Below are positions 5,884 through 16,185 of a stretch of DNA of 52,982 nt, one piece after another. Under the pieces are notes generated by a model that did no database searches, had not been told where the DNA came from, and was given only the letters and a program-made list of their open reading frames with translations. This stretch comes from Marvinbryantia formatexigens. GTDB taxonomy: Bacteria > Bacillota > Clostridia > Oscillospirales > Ruminococcaceae. The position numbers and the translations under genes are program-made. The stretch lies in assembly GCA_021771035.1 (NCBI GenBank), contig JAETPU010000020.1, positions 1-52,982 on the forward strand, read 5' to 3'. Position 1 is the first letter of the stretch. Each line of letters begins with the position of its first letter.

Positions 5884-8256
5884 TTACTCCACCGCCCGCA
5901 TCTGCTCCGTCAAAGACTGCTTCCTCTGCCTGCCGGCCGTCCAGGCGGACAGGAGAAATTCCAGACCGAACAGCACCAGGAGAAACAGGCCCATTTCCAG
6001 GGCCGGGAACTGATATGGGACAATCTCACCGGCAAAGGATTGCCGGCTGACCTCCCGGCATACCACCACCGCAATCGGAAGTCCGATCAGAAGAACAGCT
6101 AAAGCGGCAAAGGCCGCATAGCAAAGCCCTTCGCAAATATTCATCCGGCACAGCTGCTTTCCGGTCAGACCAACGGAGCGCAGGACGCTGTTCTCCCGCT
6201 TCCGGGACATCTGGTTAGAGAGGGTCGTGTTGATCAGATTGACAACACCAAACAGGAAGATCAGCCAGGAGAGCGCCCGCAGCCCGCCGAAAATCAGGCC
6301 GCTTTGCATTTTCTCATATTCGATATGGACCCCGATGGTATCCAGTCCGAGATTGCTGCGGCTGGACAGAATTTCTTCCAGGCCGCTTTCCACACGCTCC
6401 GCTTTTCCCGGGTCGCTGACGACGCTCCAGGAGTAGTCAAAACGCTCAATTTTAGGATGGAGTTCCCGGAACAGCGCTTCCGGCGCGAACAAAGCCACCG
6501 AATCCATGGCAAGCGCGCCGTGTCCGTTTGCCATCCTCAACGGGTCAAACAGGCCGGATATGGTGACGGTCATGGTCTCCCGGCCCAGATGCAGTTCCAT
6601 GGCGGCCCCGACATCCATCTCCGCATGGTGCGCCTGATAGCTTGCGCTCAGAAGGACGCTGTGGGCGTCTGCCGGCATGGTGCCAGATTCCAGTGCGGCT
6701 TCCACATCCGAGCGGTTCGTGTCTGTCAGAACATCGCACATACCGGCCTCGGCACTTGCGGAGGTCCCGAATTTCGCGTGCAGAGACTGGCGGGTGACCA
6801 GCACATCTGTCACACCGTCCACCGATAAAATTTCCTGCCGCAACCCGTCATTCAGCGGATTGCCCGCGGCCATGATCTCCTCCTCCGGCTGCTCCGAGGA
6901 CAGGTAGATCTTATAGTCCCCATCCGGGAAGAACAGCCTTGCGGCCTGCTCTGGGGAGCGGGTCAAAACCACGGAGGACACAATCAAAAGCAGGATACCG
7001 CCCAGACTGAGAGAAGCCGCGATGCTCACCGCCTTTTTGCGGTCACGCCGGAAGTTCGCCAGTCCCATAGATACGGGGTTGAGCCTGATGCGTTTCTTCC
7101 GGCTGCGTATCCGCTCCTGCCCGGCGGAAAAGCGCACCGCCTCCAGCGGCGAGATACCGGCGGCGATTTTCACCGGCTTGTGGATGGAGACGGATACCAT
7201 GAACCAGCAAACCAGGACGGTCAGGAGCACGGCCAGCCCATAATAGGCCCCGTGGAAACCCTTGGGGAACAGGAACAGGCCGCCGAGAACACCCAGCAAT
7301 ATGCCAAGGGAAATTCCAATGCCGCCCAGCCGCCGGCTCTCCTTTTTCACAATGCGCCGGATCTGTTTGGGCGTCGCCCCGATGGTGCGGAGCTGCCCAT
7401 AGCTTTGAATCTTATCCTGAACGGAGATTCGGAAAATACTCTGGATGACCACATAGCCGCCAATCAGCACCAGGGCCGCGATGCCGCCAATCGTAGAGAA
7501 ATCAATGGACTTGGAATAATAGGTAAAGTAACTGTTGTTCATTCCCGCAGGGGGGAGGCCATACCGCCCGGCAATCTCCCGGCAGTGGGCGGTCATGACC
7601 TCCTGGCTCAACTGCCTGTCGTTCTGGAAATGCACATAGGCGCGATACCCGGCAGGGTCAAATCCGGCCCACTGGGTCAAAGCCGCTTTGGAAACGGCAA
7701 TAGCGCAGGTGTTTCCTTCCTTTTCCCCCATGGCAGACAGAATGCCGGTCACAACATAGTCGCCATAAAAACTCTCGGTGTCCAATCGAACCGTTTCACC
7801 GATTTCGGCGCCCAGACCATAAGTGGAGAGGAAGTATTCGCTGACAGCGACTTCATCCGCCTGTACTGGAAGTTCCCCCTTTACCAGCTCCATTTGGCTG
7901 CGGGCAATATACATCATGTCGCTGTCGCAGTACACATAGGAGGCGTTGTATCCCTGCTCCGAATGCTCCTGCCCAAGCAGATAGTATTCGCCCACCCGGG
8001 CAAACTCCGGCAGGTCTTTCAGGGCTGCCAGGTCGGATGCGTCAACGCCGGTGAAGACTGCTTCGTAGGTGTCGGCCACCTGATTGCGCTGGATCTGCGC
8101 CACGGAAACGGATAGAATCGCCGCAAAAGAGATCAGGAACGCCGCCAGAGCAACGGCAATCACAACCATCAGGTTCCGGCGCTTCTCACTGGCGAGGCTC
8201 TTCTTTGCCAGCTTCTTTACAATGGCGCCGGTGTCATTCTCAAAAGGCCAGGTCAT
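5884..8256 (-). CDS. FtsX-family ABC permease, fourth of four tandem copies
   Basis: A 790-residue permease that starts MTWPFENDTGAIVKKLAKKSL, the tag shared by all four copies. The start is ATG 8256 (AAGGGAG upstream) rather than the GTG 9 nt earlier. TM1 (about 32-54) is followed by a roughly 190-residue extracellular domain, three helices (about 240-355), a basic cytoplasmic stretch, TM5 (about 405-428), a second large extracellular domain and three terminal helices. Two FtsX/MacB modules are thus fused in one chain. It is the last gene of the ATPase-plus-four-permeases operon and 20 nt after the previous copy. The role would be export or removal of an envelope-active peptide or lipid with the ATPase at 15489-16154. 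Confidence 0.9.
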   Translation of the reverse strand: MTWPFENDTGAIVKKLAKKSLASEKRRNLMVVIAVALAAFLISFAAILSVSVAQIQRNQVADTYEAVFTGVDASDLAALKDLPEFARVGEYYLLGQEHSEQGYNASYVYCDSDMMYIARSQMELVKGELPVQADEVAVSEYFLSTYGLGAEIGETVRLDTESFYGDYVVTGILSAMGEKEGNTCAIAVSKAALTQWAGFDPAGYRAYVHFQNDRQLSQEVMTAHCREIAGRYGLPPAGMNNSYFTYYSKSIDFSTIGGIAALVLIGGYVVIQSIFRISVQDKIQSYGQLRTIGATPKQIRRIVKKESRRLGGIGISLGILLGVLGGLFLFPKGFHGAYYGLAVLLTVLVCWFMVSVSIHKPVKIAAGISPLEAVRFSAGQERIRSRKKRIRLNPVSMGLANFRRDRKKAVSIAASLSLGGILLLIVSSVVLTRSPEQAARLFFPDGDYKIYLSSEQPEEEIMAAGNPLNDGLRQEILSVDGVTDVLVTRQSLHAKFGTSASAEAGMCDVLTDTNRSDVEAALESGTMPADAHSVLLSASYQAHHAEMDVGAAMELHLGRETMTVTISGLFDPLRMANGHGALAMDSVALFAPEALFRELHPKIERFDYSWSVVSDPGKAERVESGLEEILSSRSNLGLDTIGVHIEYEKMQSGLIFGGLRALSWLIFLFGVVNLINTTLSNQMSRKRENSVLRSVGLTGKQLCRMNICEGLCYAAFAALAVLLIGLPIAVVVCREVSRQSFAGEIVPYQFPALEMGLFLLVLFGLEFLLSAWTAGRQRKQSLTEQMRAVE

Positions 8257-8275
8257 CCTGTTCACTCCCTTGCAT

Positions 8276-10654
8276 CTACGACAATTCCCGGATTTGCTCT
8301 ACCAGCGACTGACTGCGCAGCTGCTTGATCGTTGCAAATGAAAAACCAATCTGAACAACAAGCATCAGGGCGAAAAAGCCCGTCATTTCCCAGATCGGGA
8401 AGTGGTAACGCACCTCGCCAAAAACGCTCATTGCGCTGAATACCCTGCATAAAAGCACGCCGAAGAGCGTTCCGAAAGAGATGGAGAGGACAAACGCGCC
8501 TGCCGTATAGAGCAGGCCCTCCGTCAGCAGCATCTTTGAGACCTGACGGCGGCCCATACCCACGGCCTGCAATACGCCCAATTCCCGTTTGCGGGTCAGC
8601 ACATTTGTGATCAATGTGTTCAACAGATTGAGTGCGCCGAACACACCGATCAATAGAACGAATAGATAGACCGGAGTGCGGTAATTCGCTAATAAGCCCT
8701 TATAGTTTTCCGCCCAATCATTCAGCGTAGTGACATACAGCCGCGCATTTTCCGGAAGAAGTCTTCTGACATCCTCGCGCACCTGCTCCCAATCACTGTC
8801 TGCGGTGTCAAGGAGAACCTGATAATTTAGATTCTCAGCCGGCATCAGCGCGGACAGCGTTTCCAAGGGCATATAGATCAACTCATAGCCGCCATACGGA
8901 ATGCTTTCATCGACAATTCCCATCACGGTAACTTCTTTGCGTTCCCCTGTCCCGGCTTGAATGGTGAGTTGATCTCCAATGGACACTTCCCAGTCAAACA
9001 GCTCTGCTAATTGACTTAATTGCTTGATGACAACGCCGTTATTTGCAGTAAGCTCCTGCAAATCAGCCGTTCCCGCAATCAGGTATTCTTCTAAAAGGGT
9101 CTGCCGGTCCGCTGAAAAGGCGTCTGCCAGAAAAGGATTCTCATATCCTGTCGGAGTCGTAACATTCAGGACAGTCCCGCGATATACCCGCATATCCTTT
9201 ACGCCATCCATCTCCGCAAGCCGCGCCATGAGATCAGGCGAAAGCGGATTTTCTCCTTGAAGTTCCACAAATTCCTCGCTGCTGTGGGATTGTGAGCCAT
9301 AGTCGCCCAGTTCGATCCGGACCTGGCCGTATGGGAACACACCGCGGGCCACATTTACCGGGTCAATGGAGTTAAAATAGGCGGAGCTCGCCATGAGAAG
9401 GATGCCGCATATCCCCAAAGAGGCGACTGTCAGGATGGTTTTCTTTTTGCTGCGGGAGAAATTGATCAGAGCCAATCTGCTGCCGGACAAGGAGCGGCGC
9501 AATCTTTTTGTGCTTTTGACAGTCACCTCGTCCTTTCCGGCGGAATATCGAATGGCCTCAATCGGCGTAACCTTTGATGCCAGCTTGGCGGGATGCCGGA
9601 CGGCAAGCATGATACACAGATACATGAGCGCCGCCGCCAGTGCCCCCACGACCAGCACCACATGGATGGCCCAGCCGCTTGGGACAAGGATGTATCCTGC
9701 GGCTGCTCCAACGATAAGACCTATGGGAATCCCTATCTTGGATAAACTGCGCCCTTCTTTCATCACAATCCGCTTGACCTGTCGCGCTGTTGTACCAATC
9801 GTCCGCAGCTTGCCATACTCGTTTGTTTTCTTGATAATGGAGACAAAGAACAGACTGTATATCACGAGTACACAGGCCAGTATCACAATGATAATTACAA
9901 ATAAAACCGCAGTCATATATTCCAGGCTTCTCTGCCGAATCAGGGAAAAGTAATAGCCGGAAAAGTCAACATCTTTCGAGTCAACGCCCCATTCTCCAGC
10001 CAAACTCTGAATACAGGCTTTGATACTTTCTTCCGGCAGGCCGTCAGTCCCCTGCACGTTGATGTATGCGCTGTATACAGGGTTTTCAGCATGTTCCTTA
10101 ATCAATGCGGGGGTTACAAAGATGGAATAGTTGGAATCTGTAACAGGTAAGATACCGCATACCGTATAATGCTGCCGGGCGCCGGTCAGCGCCAATGGAA
10201 TCGTGTCGCCTACCCGAACGGTCAAGCCCTCCCGCTCCAAAAGGGCTTGTGTGACGGCCACCTCATTCTCTGTTTCCGGCAATCTGCCGTTCAAAGCCGG
10301 GTATTTCGCCAATCGGATCAGATTTTCGTCCATAGAACGCACAGTAACCTTGTATTCTCCATGGTCGAGCATACCCAGAAAAAAGCTGAATCCCGCTAAA
10401 ACCCGGTCGTCATTCTCAATGGCGCGGGCCGTTTCATCATCAAGGCCGCTTATATTGGCCTGGTACATTCCGGCCGCATGATTGCGGGAAGCCCTTTGCG
10501 TGCCAATGGCGTACAATGCCGTCGCCATGACCAGGCAGGCGGCAAAGGCAATCGTCATCACGATCAGGATATTTCTTGTCTTATCTGCTGTCAGGTTTCT
10601 TTTCGCCAGCTTCTTCACAACCGCGCTGGTGTCGTTCTCAAAAGGCCATGTCAT
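8276..10654 (-). CDS. FtsX-family ABC permease, third tandem copy
   Basis: A 792-residue permease of the same build: tag MTWPFENDTSAVVKKLAKRNL, TM1 near 31-53, extracellular domain to about 245, helices near 250-275 and 318-360, TM5 near 420-440, a second extracellular domain and three helices from about 665 to 780. The cytoplasmic segment after TM2 carries YGKLRTIGTTARQVKRIV, and the last module carries ELGVLQAVGMGRRQVSKML. These are the usual FtsX coupling-helix motifs (LR-x-IG or L-x-AVGM), each read as a contact to the ATPase. It starts 12 nt after the previous stop. Divergence between copies lies mainly in the two extracellular domains, suggesting different ligands. Confidence 0.9.
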   Translation of the reverse strand: MTWPFENDTSAVVKKLAKRNLTADKTRNILIVMTIAFAACLVMATALYAIGTQRASRNHAAGMYQANISGLDDETARAIENDDRVLAGFSFFLGMLDHGEYKVTVRSMDENLIRLAKYPALNGRLPETENEVAVTQALLEREGLTVRVGDTIPLALTGARQHYTVCGILPVTDSNYSIFVTPALIKEHAENPVYSAYINVQGTDGLPEESIKACIQSLAGEWGVDSKDVDFSGYYFSLIRQRSLEYMTAVLFVIIIVILACVLVIYSLFFVSIIKKTNEYGKLRTIGTTARQVKRIVMKEGRSLSKIGIPIGLIVGAAAGYILVPSGWAIHVVLVVGALAAALMYLCIMLAVRHPAKLASKVTPIEAIRYSAGKDEVTVKSTKRLRRSLSGSRLALINFSRSKKKTILTVASLGICGILLMASSAYFNSIDPVNVARGVFPYGQVRIELGDYGSQSHSSEEFVELQGENPLSPDLMARLAEMDGVKDMRVYRGTVLNVTTPTGYENPFLADAFSADRQTLLEEYLIAGTADLQELTANNGVVIKQLSQLAELFDWEVSIGDQLTIQAGTGERKEVTVMGIVDESIPYGGYELIYMPLETLSALMPAENLNYQVLLDTADSDWEQVREDVRRLLPENARLYVTTLNDWAENYKGLLANYRTPVYLFVLLIGVFGALNLLNTLITNVLTRKRELGVLQAVGMGRRQVSKMLLTEGLLYTAGAFVLSISFGTLFGVLLCRVFSAMSVFGEVRYHFPIWEMTGFFALMLVVQIGFSFATIKQLRSQSLVEQIRELS

Positions 10655-10666
10655 AGTTTACCACCT

Positions 10667-13066
10667 CTATTCTGTCACACGAAGCTGCTCGACTACGCTG
10701 TTTCTTCTGCAATACAGGCCGGCCCATTTTGTAAGGACAAATTGCAGCGCAAAGACCAGCAAGAAGTAAAAGACCACAGATACGGCGGGGAACGTGTACT
10801 CTACAAAGCTGAATCCAGGTACGTTTCCTACCGCAGAGCAGATCGCCTTTCCGATAATTAGACCGCCAACGATGGAAGCGGCAAAGCTGCCAAGAGTCTG
10901 GAACCCGTTTTCAAAGCCTATCATACGGTAAAGCTGTCTGCTGTCCAGGCCAATGGCGCGAAACAGCCCCAGCTCTTTCCTTCTGGAAATGATATTGGTC
11001 ATGCTGGTATTGACCAAATTGATGATGCTGAACATGATAATAACGGCCAACAGTGCGTATGCTGCAAGAGAAATCGTGCTGAAAACGCTTTTGTATTGCA
11101 TTGTCATATCTTTTAGCGTCTTCAGACGCAAATGATCGCTTGACGCAATCAATGAATGCAGTTCGTCCTCAATTTCTGTATAGCCGCCGTGCTCCATCCG
11201 AATCACAAACGAACTGTTTGCATTATAGGGAACGGTCTGCTCCATTTCCTCTGCGGGTAAGATAAAGCTGGACGCACTGTTTTTATCAAAGACAATAGCG
11301 GATACGACATAGGTAAAATTGCATTGCAAATCGTTTCCTGCCTGCGAAAAAGTGACGGTATCACCGACCTCATAGCTTTTTTGCAGGTACTCTAATTCTG
11401 GGCTGCCCATATTGACCACAAGTGAGTTTTCTCCGGTATGATCATGATAGGGCAGTTCCCCAGCCATCACCCGATCTTTCAGCGCCTCATAGTCTTCTGC
11501 ATTCATGCTCCGGATCGCCGTTTCCATTCCGTCAATCGTGACGCAGAGTTCCTGTTGGCAGACGACTCCGCTTACGCCGTCTATCGACAAAATATCATGC
11601 TTCAATTCATCTGTCAGCAGATTGTTCTCCTGTAGCCGTGTAAGTGAAAACGTGGGTGTGACCAGCGCCCGGTTCAGCTCTACCACATAGGCTCCCTCGT
11701 AGGGAAAGCTCTGCTTTGCCCGCTGCTCAGGATCAAGAGAGGACAGCAGGGAGGAAATCCCCACAAGCATCATCCCGCTTAAAACGAGCGAGGTAAAGGT
11801 CAGTATGCTCTTTTTCCTGTCTCGAAGCAAATTCATAGCCGCAAGCGAACAGGGCGTGAGGGGTTTCCTGTTCCTTTTCAGACGTTTCCCGCCCTTTTTT
11901 ACCTTGGTATAGCTGCTGTAACAGGATGCTTCCATGGGTGAAACCGACATTGCGATTTTAGCCGGCTTCAAAATGGACAGCTTTACACAAATAAAGACGG
12001 CGGCGCCGGACAAAAGCACGATCACAGCGTCAGGAAACAACTGAAACGCAGTCCTGTCTATCAGAAAGGACAGCATCCCGCCTGCAATGCACCCAAGCGG
12101 AATGAAACGGAGCGCAAGACAGTTTCCTTCCTTTGAAATGATTCGCTTGATCTGCTTTTTCGTGGCGCCAAGTGTACGCAGCTGCCCAAAGGATGTGACA
12201 TTGTTCATGACTGAAATGAAGAATATATTATAGATGACCAGGGAACATACGCCGATCAGAACCAGCCCAACGAGCAGAACCGTCAGCACGGTCTCTTTTG
12301 ACATGTTATTGCTGTCGATATATAGATTGTTGATCTGAATATTGTCTGTGGAGATTCCGCAATCCAGGCCAATCGTCCGGATCAGTTCTTTCAATTCTTG
12401 ATTTGTATATTTTGCAGTATCACGAACAGAAATCATGGCGGCTGTGGGTTCGGCAGAGAGCGCGGAGTTTTCCCGCACAAAACTCTGTGAAACAATGGCG
12501 TTATATGCAACTCTGTTTCTGTCATTTTCGGCGGTCGTCTGGATAAAACCCGTGATTTGAAAATCCGCTGTTTCTAATTGACGGCTTGCCTGGTTTCGGT
12601 AATGAACGGATATGGTATCGCCAATATCCGCTTTCAAATTCAGGGCGTCTATATACCCCTTTTCTATAAGCAGTTCATTTGCCGCCTGCGGCATACTCCC
12701 TTCCATCAGCGTAATATTGGAAAGTCGCATGGTTGCTTCATCAGAACACACGATGCCCATTGTGACGCCGTTTTCCCGCTCTGTCATACCAACGGAACGG
12801 TAAACGCCTACGCTCTCAATACGGGGATCTGCTGTCAACAGGGAGATGTTTTCCTGGGAGAGATTTTGAAAAATCCCCTGATACGCAGTGGACGCCGCAT
12901 ATTCACTTGTAACATTGTAGGCGTAAGAAGAAACAAAGGCCATAATAGCAGCGGCCATAAAGATAATAACCCCAATCAGACGGTTCCTGAAATGGTTATG
13001 CCTGAGACGGGCGTTTGACAGCTTGCGGATTACCGCGCTGGTATCATTTTCAAAGGGCCATGTCAT
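10667..13066 (-). CDS. FtsX-family ABC permease, second tandem copy
   Basis: A 799-residue permease with the tag MTWPFENDTSAVIRKLSNARL and the same two-module plan. Coupling motifs are FGQLRTLGATKKQIKRII near residue 290 and ELGLFRAIGLDSRQLYRMI near residue 700. Its DNA is visibly more A/T-rich than that of the flanking first and fourth copies, and its extracellular domains have their own sequence, so it may have arrived or diverged separately. It starts 15 nt after the first copy's stop with GGAGG upstream. Whether it pairs as a homodimer-like unit or with another copy cannot be seen. Confidence 0.9.
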   Translation of the reverse strand: MTWPFENDTSAVIRKLSNARLRHNHFRNRLIGVIIFMAAAIMAFVSSYAYNVTSEYAASTAYQGIFQNLSQENISLLTADPRIESVGVYRSVGMTERENGVTMGIVCSDEATMRLSNITLMEGSMPQAANELLIEKGYIDALNLKADIGDTISVHYRNQASRQLETADFQITGFIQTTAENDRNRVAYNAIVSQSFVRENSALSAEPTAAMISVRDTAKYTNQELKELIRTIGLDCGISTDNIQINNLYIDSNNMSKETVLTVLLVGLVLIGVCSLVIYNIFFISVMNNVTSFGQLRTLGATKKQIKRIISKEGNCLALRFIPLGCIAGGMLSFLIDRTAFQLFPDAVIVLLSGAAVFICVKLSILKPAKIAMSVSPMEASCYSSYTKVKKGGKRLKRNRKPLTPCSLAAMNLLRDRKKSILTFTSLVLSGMMLVGISSLLSSLDPEQRAKQSFPYEGAYVVELNRALVTPTFSLTRLQENNLLTDELKHDILSIDGVSGVVCQQELCVTIDGMETAIRSMNAEDYEALKDRVMAGELPYHDHTGENSLVVNMGSPELEYLQKSYEVGDTVTFSQAGNDLQCNFTYVVSAIVFDKNSASSFILPAEEMEQTVPYNANSSFVIRMEHGGYTEIEDELHSLIASSDHLRLKTLKDMTMQYKSVFSTISLAAYALLAVIIMFSIINLVNTSMTNIISRRKELGLFRAIGLDSRQLYRMIGFENGFQTLGSFAASIVGGLIIGKAICSAVGNVPGFSFVEYTFPAVSVVFYFLLVFALQFVLTKWAGLYCRRNSVVEQLRVTE

Positions 13067-13081
13067 TGCAAAATACCTCCT

Positions 13082-15475
13082 TCAGTCCGTCGCCTTGATC
13101 CGCTCTACGAGAGAAAGCCGTCTGGTATAGCGAACTGCGCAGACGGAGAACACCGACTGCACGAAGAGCAGCGCAGCCCCGAACAGCAGAACCTGAAGCA
13201 CCGGGAAATGATAGGTGAGCGTCCCGAACATACCGATCCGGTCGAACACCCGGCACACGGCCAGACTGCATACCGTCCCCAGGGTCAGGGTGACCAGCAG
13301 CGTGACCCCCACATAGTACAGGCACTCGAAAGACAACATCTTGGACAGCTGCCGGTTGCTCATGCCCACGGACTGGAATATACCGAACTCCTGCTGGCGG
13401 GTGAGAAGATTGGTAATGAGCGTATTGGCGAGGTTGATCAGGGAAAAGACGAAGATAAAAGCCAGAATGCCGTAGTCTCTTGCCAGTTCTCCCCGCAGGC
13501 CGCGCTCCAGTTCGGCGGACAAGTCCTCCAGGCCGGAGACCGCCACCCGCTGGTCGGACACGGCGCCGAACACCGCCCGCCGCAGTTGATCGCTGTCTTG
13601 CTCTGTGTGGAGGTTGACATAGCCGGTGAAGTCCGCAATCACAGGATAAAGGGTGGACAGCTCCTCCTCGGGCAAAATGAAGAAGTGGGACGAGCTGCCG
13701 ATCTGAACATCCTGAACAATGCCCATCACCGTATAGGTTTTCGTCTGCCCGTTGTAGCAGGAAACGGTAATGTTGTCCCCCACCTGATAGCCAGTCCGAT
13801 AGATCTCCTTCAGCGCGCTGCCGGCGGGGCAGACCAGAATGCCGTCCCCGTCCAACAGCTGCCGGTAGTCCGCGGTTCCCTCCAGGACCCCGCCGCCCTC
13901 GTACATCTCCGCCATATCCTCCTGGGAAATGCCTCTGACAACAAACGGCTCATGCTCGCTGTTGCCTGGAATGGCGCTGATGGCGGGAATCTCCACGCAG
14001 GTCAGGCTGTAGGCCGTGACATGATCCACACCGGGAAGGGAGGCCAGCTCCTCCCGCAGAGTTTGGCCCAAAGGATTCTCCTTCTGCATCTCCACAAATT
14101 CCCGGCCCGCGTAATCCTCATATTGCAGCAGATACTGGCTCCGGTCTCCAAACTGGGACTGGGCCATTTCCTTTACGTCCACTGAATTTGCGTAGGCGGA
14201 AACGCAGAGAAGAAGGATACCGGTCAGGCCCAGGGAGAGGGTGGTGACAAACGCCTTTTTCCGGTTCCGGGAGAAATTCATCAGGGCCAGACGGGGCATA
14301 GTCAGGCGGCGGTGGAGCTGCCTGGAAACGCTGGGACCCTGCTGCTGGGAATAGGCGGTGGCGCGGATGGCCTCAATGGCGGAGACCTTGCCCGCCATTG
14401 CCATAGGTTTTCTGGTGGCGATCAGGACAGTTCCATAAGTCAGGAGGGAAACCACCACCGCAGAGCGGATATTGTCTCCCCAGGACCAGTAGCCGGGGAC
14501 GGCAATCAGCGCGATAACAGCGGCACAGATCAGCCCAAGGGGGATGGCGATGGCGGTCAGGAAGCGCCGCTCCCGTTTGACCACCCGCTTCAACTGTTTT
14601 GGCGTTGTCCCCAGCACCTTCAGGCGGCCGTATTCCCGCAGCTTGCCCATGACAGAGATGTAGAAAATGTTATAGATCACGATGGCACAGACCACAGCAA
14701 TCAGGGCCGCCGCGACGTAGACCTCCATCCCGTTCCCCAGGTACAGGTCCACCATGCCGAAGTAGCTGGAGCTGTAAAAGGTACGATCCTCCGGGATACC
14801 CATTTCCGTAAAGAACTGTTCAATGTCTGCCCGAAGCTGATCCGGCTCCATGCCCTGGCTCCCGGCAAAGCGGAACCGCAGCTCATAGGGAGCATTGCGG
14901 CCGTCCGCTTCCACAACAGTCTCCGGAATCCAGACCGTAAAAATCCGGCTGTCGTTCTCCGCTTCCAGAATGCCAGTCACGGTATAGGACTTCTCGCCGT
15001 CTCCCAGGTCCAGGGCCACCGTCTGACCGGCCTCCCCTGAGAGGCCAAAATAGCGGAAAAAGGAGCGTTCCACGCACAGTTCATTCTCCCCCTGGGGATA
15101 GGCCCCGGTAATCTCGCCGTAGCCCATCAGGTCGATCATCTCCGGGCTGACAAAGCTGATCCGCAAAACGCCGTCCTCATAGCGGGCGGTCCCCGCCTCG
15201 ACGGTGCAGCCCCATTTCTCAAATTTTCCGGCGTCCACCAGCCGGGCGACCTCCTCCCGGGTCAGTCCGCCGCACCCGGCCTGATACTGCCCCAGGATAC
15301 CGTCCAGGGTTTTCAACTGCTGGGCGGAGTAGAGAAAGCAGAGGGTTCCCATGAGGCAGACGGCCAGGGCAATGGTCAGGATGACAAACACGCTCCGGCG
15401 CTTGTCGGCCTTGATGCTGCGGCTTGCCAGTTTCTTCTCCACCGCGCTGGTGTCGTTTTCAAAGGGCCAGGTCAT
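13082..15475 (-). CDS. FtsX-family ABC permease, first tandem copy
   Basis: A 797-residue permease starting at ATG 15475 (MTWPFENDTSAVEKKLASRSI) after GGAGGTGGCGGTG; the longer open frame upstream lies in the ATPase-permease junction and has no ribosome site. It has the same two-module FtsX plan. Coupling motifs are YGRLKVLGTTPKQLKRVV near residue 300 and EFGIFQSVGMSNRQLSKML near residue 700. It follows the ATPase by 13 nt, so it is the most likely direct partner. BceB-type permeases are usually shorter (about 650 residues, ten helices); this one has about eight helices and two extracellular domains. Confidence 0.9.
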   Translation of the reverse strand: MTWPFENDTSAVEKKLASRSIKADKRRSVFVILTIALAVCLMGTLCFLYSAQQLKTLDGILGQYQAGCGGLTREEVARLVDAGKFEKWGCTVEAGTARYEDGVLRISFVSPEMIDLMGYGEITGAYPQGENELCVERSFFRYFGLSGEAGQTVALDLGDGEKSYTVTGILEAENDSRIFTVWIPETVVEADGRNAPYELRFRFAGSQGMEPDQLRADIEQFFTEMGIPEDRTFYSSSYFGMVDLYLGNGMEVYVAAALIAVVCAIVIYNIFYISVMGKLREYGRLKVLGTTPKQLKRVVKRERRFLTAIAIPLGLICAAVIALIAVPGYWSWGDNIRSAVVVSLLTYGTVLIATRKPMAMAGKVSAIEAIRATAYSQQQGPSVSRQLHRRLTMPRLALMNFSRNRKKAFVTTLSLGLTGILLLCVSAYANSVDVKEMAQSQFGDRSQYLLQYEDYAGREFVEMQKENPLGQTLREELASLPGVDHVTAYSLTCVEIPAISAIPGNSEHEPFVVRGISQEDMAEMYEGGGVLEGTADYRQLLDGDGILVCPAGSALKEIYRTGYQVGDNITVSCYNGQTKTYTVMGIVQDVQIGSSSHFFILPEEELSTLYPVIADFTGYVNLHTEQDSDQLRRAVFGAVSDQRVAVSGLEDLSAELERGLRGELARDYGILAFIFVFSLINLANTLITNLLTRQQEFGIFQSVGMSNRQLSKMLSFECLYYVGVTLLVTLTLGTVCSLAVCRVFDRIGMFGTLTYHFPVLQVLLFGAALLFVQSVFSVCAVRYTRRLSLVERIKATD

Positions 15476-15488
15476 CACCGCCACCTCC

Positions 15489-16154
15489 TCAGCCCACGAT
15501 TTTGCCGTCCTCGATCCGCACGATGCGGTCGGCCAGCTGAGCGATCTCATTGTTGTGGGTGATCATCACGATGGTCTGGTTAAACTGCGTGCTGGTACGC
15601 TTGAGCAGGCCCAGCACATCGGCGCTGGTCTTGCTGTCCAGGTTGCCGGTGGGCTCGTCGGCCAGAACAATGGCCGGTTTGGTGATCAGGGCCCGGGCGA
15701 TGGCGACGCGCTGCTGCTGGCCGCCGGAGAGGTTGTTGGGCATATTTTGCAGCTTGTCCTCCAGGGCCAGCATGTGTACGATCTCGTCCATGAATTTCTG
15801 GTCCACCGTGTCACCGTCCAGCTCCACAGGCAGGACGATGTTCTCATAGACGCTCAGGATGGGGACCAGATTGTAGTTTTGGAAGATGAAACCGATGTTG
15901 CGGCGGCGGAAGATGGTCAGCTCCTCGTCGTTCTTCTTCGCCAGTTCGTCCCCACGGACGATCACGCTGCCAGAAGTGGGAGTGTCCAGCCCGCCCATCA
16001 TATTGAGAAGGGTGGACTTCCCGCTGCCGGAGGTCCCCACCACCGCCACAAACTCCCCCTGTTCCACCGAGAGGTTGACGCCATCCAGGGCGCAGGTGAT
16101 GTTAGGCTCGCTGCCATACTGCTTTTTCAGGTCAATGGTCTGTAATACGTTCAC
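15489..16154 (-). CDS. MacB/BceA-type ABC ATPase of the four-permease exporter
   Basis: A cytoplasmic ATPase of 221 residues: Walker [10 protein letters not shown] at about 40-48, signature [15 protein letters not shown], Walker [13 protein letters not shown], switch MITHNNE. The length is normal for the LolD/MacB/BceA group. The start is taken as GTG 16154 (GTG AAC GTA) with GGAG about 10 nt upstream; the longer frame to 16199 would run through the promoter. This is the first gene of the operon, and the only ATPase for four permeases. Its promoter carries the paired GACATTT operator found also before the regulator gene at 17965, so the adjacent TCS probably controls it. Confidence 0.93.
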   Translation of the reverse strand: MNVLQTIDLKKQYGSEPNITCALDGVNLSVEQGEFVAVVGTSGSGKSTLLNMMGGLDTPTSGSVIVRGDELAKKNDEELTIFRRRNIGFIFQNYNLVPILSVYENIVLPVELDGDTVDQKFMDEIVHMLALEDKLQNMPNNLSGGQQQRVAIARALITKPAIVLADEPTGNLDSKTSADVLGLLKRTSTQFNQTIVMITHNNEIAQLADRIVRIEDGKIVG

Positions 16155-16185
16155 GGTTAATCCGCTCCTTTCCGATGTTGGAGCT

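Noticed and set aside
5884-16154. Many long open frames on the plus strand opposite the permeases (for example 7180-8115, 13208-14185, 14312-15040)
   Set aside because: They are mirror frames of GC-rich coding DNA: no ribosome sites, no recognisable domains, biased composition, and they lie fully inside well-supported minus-strand genes.
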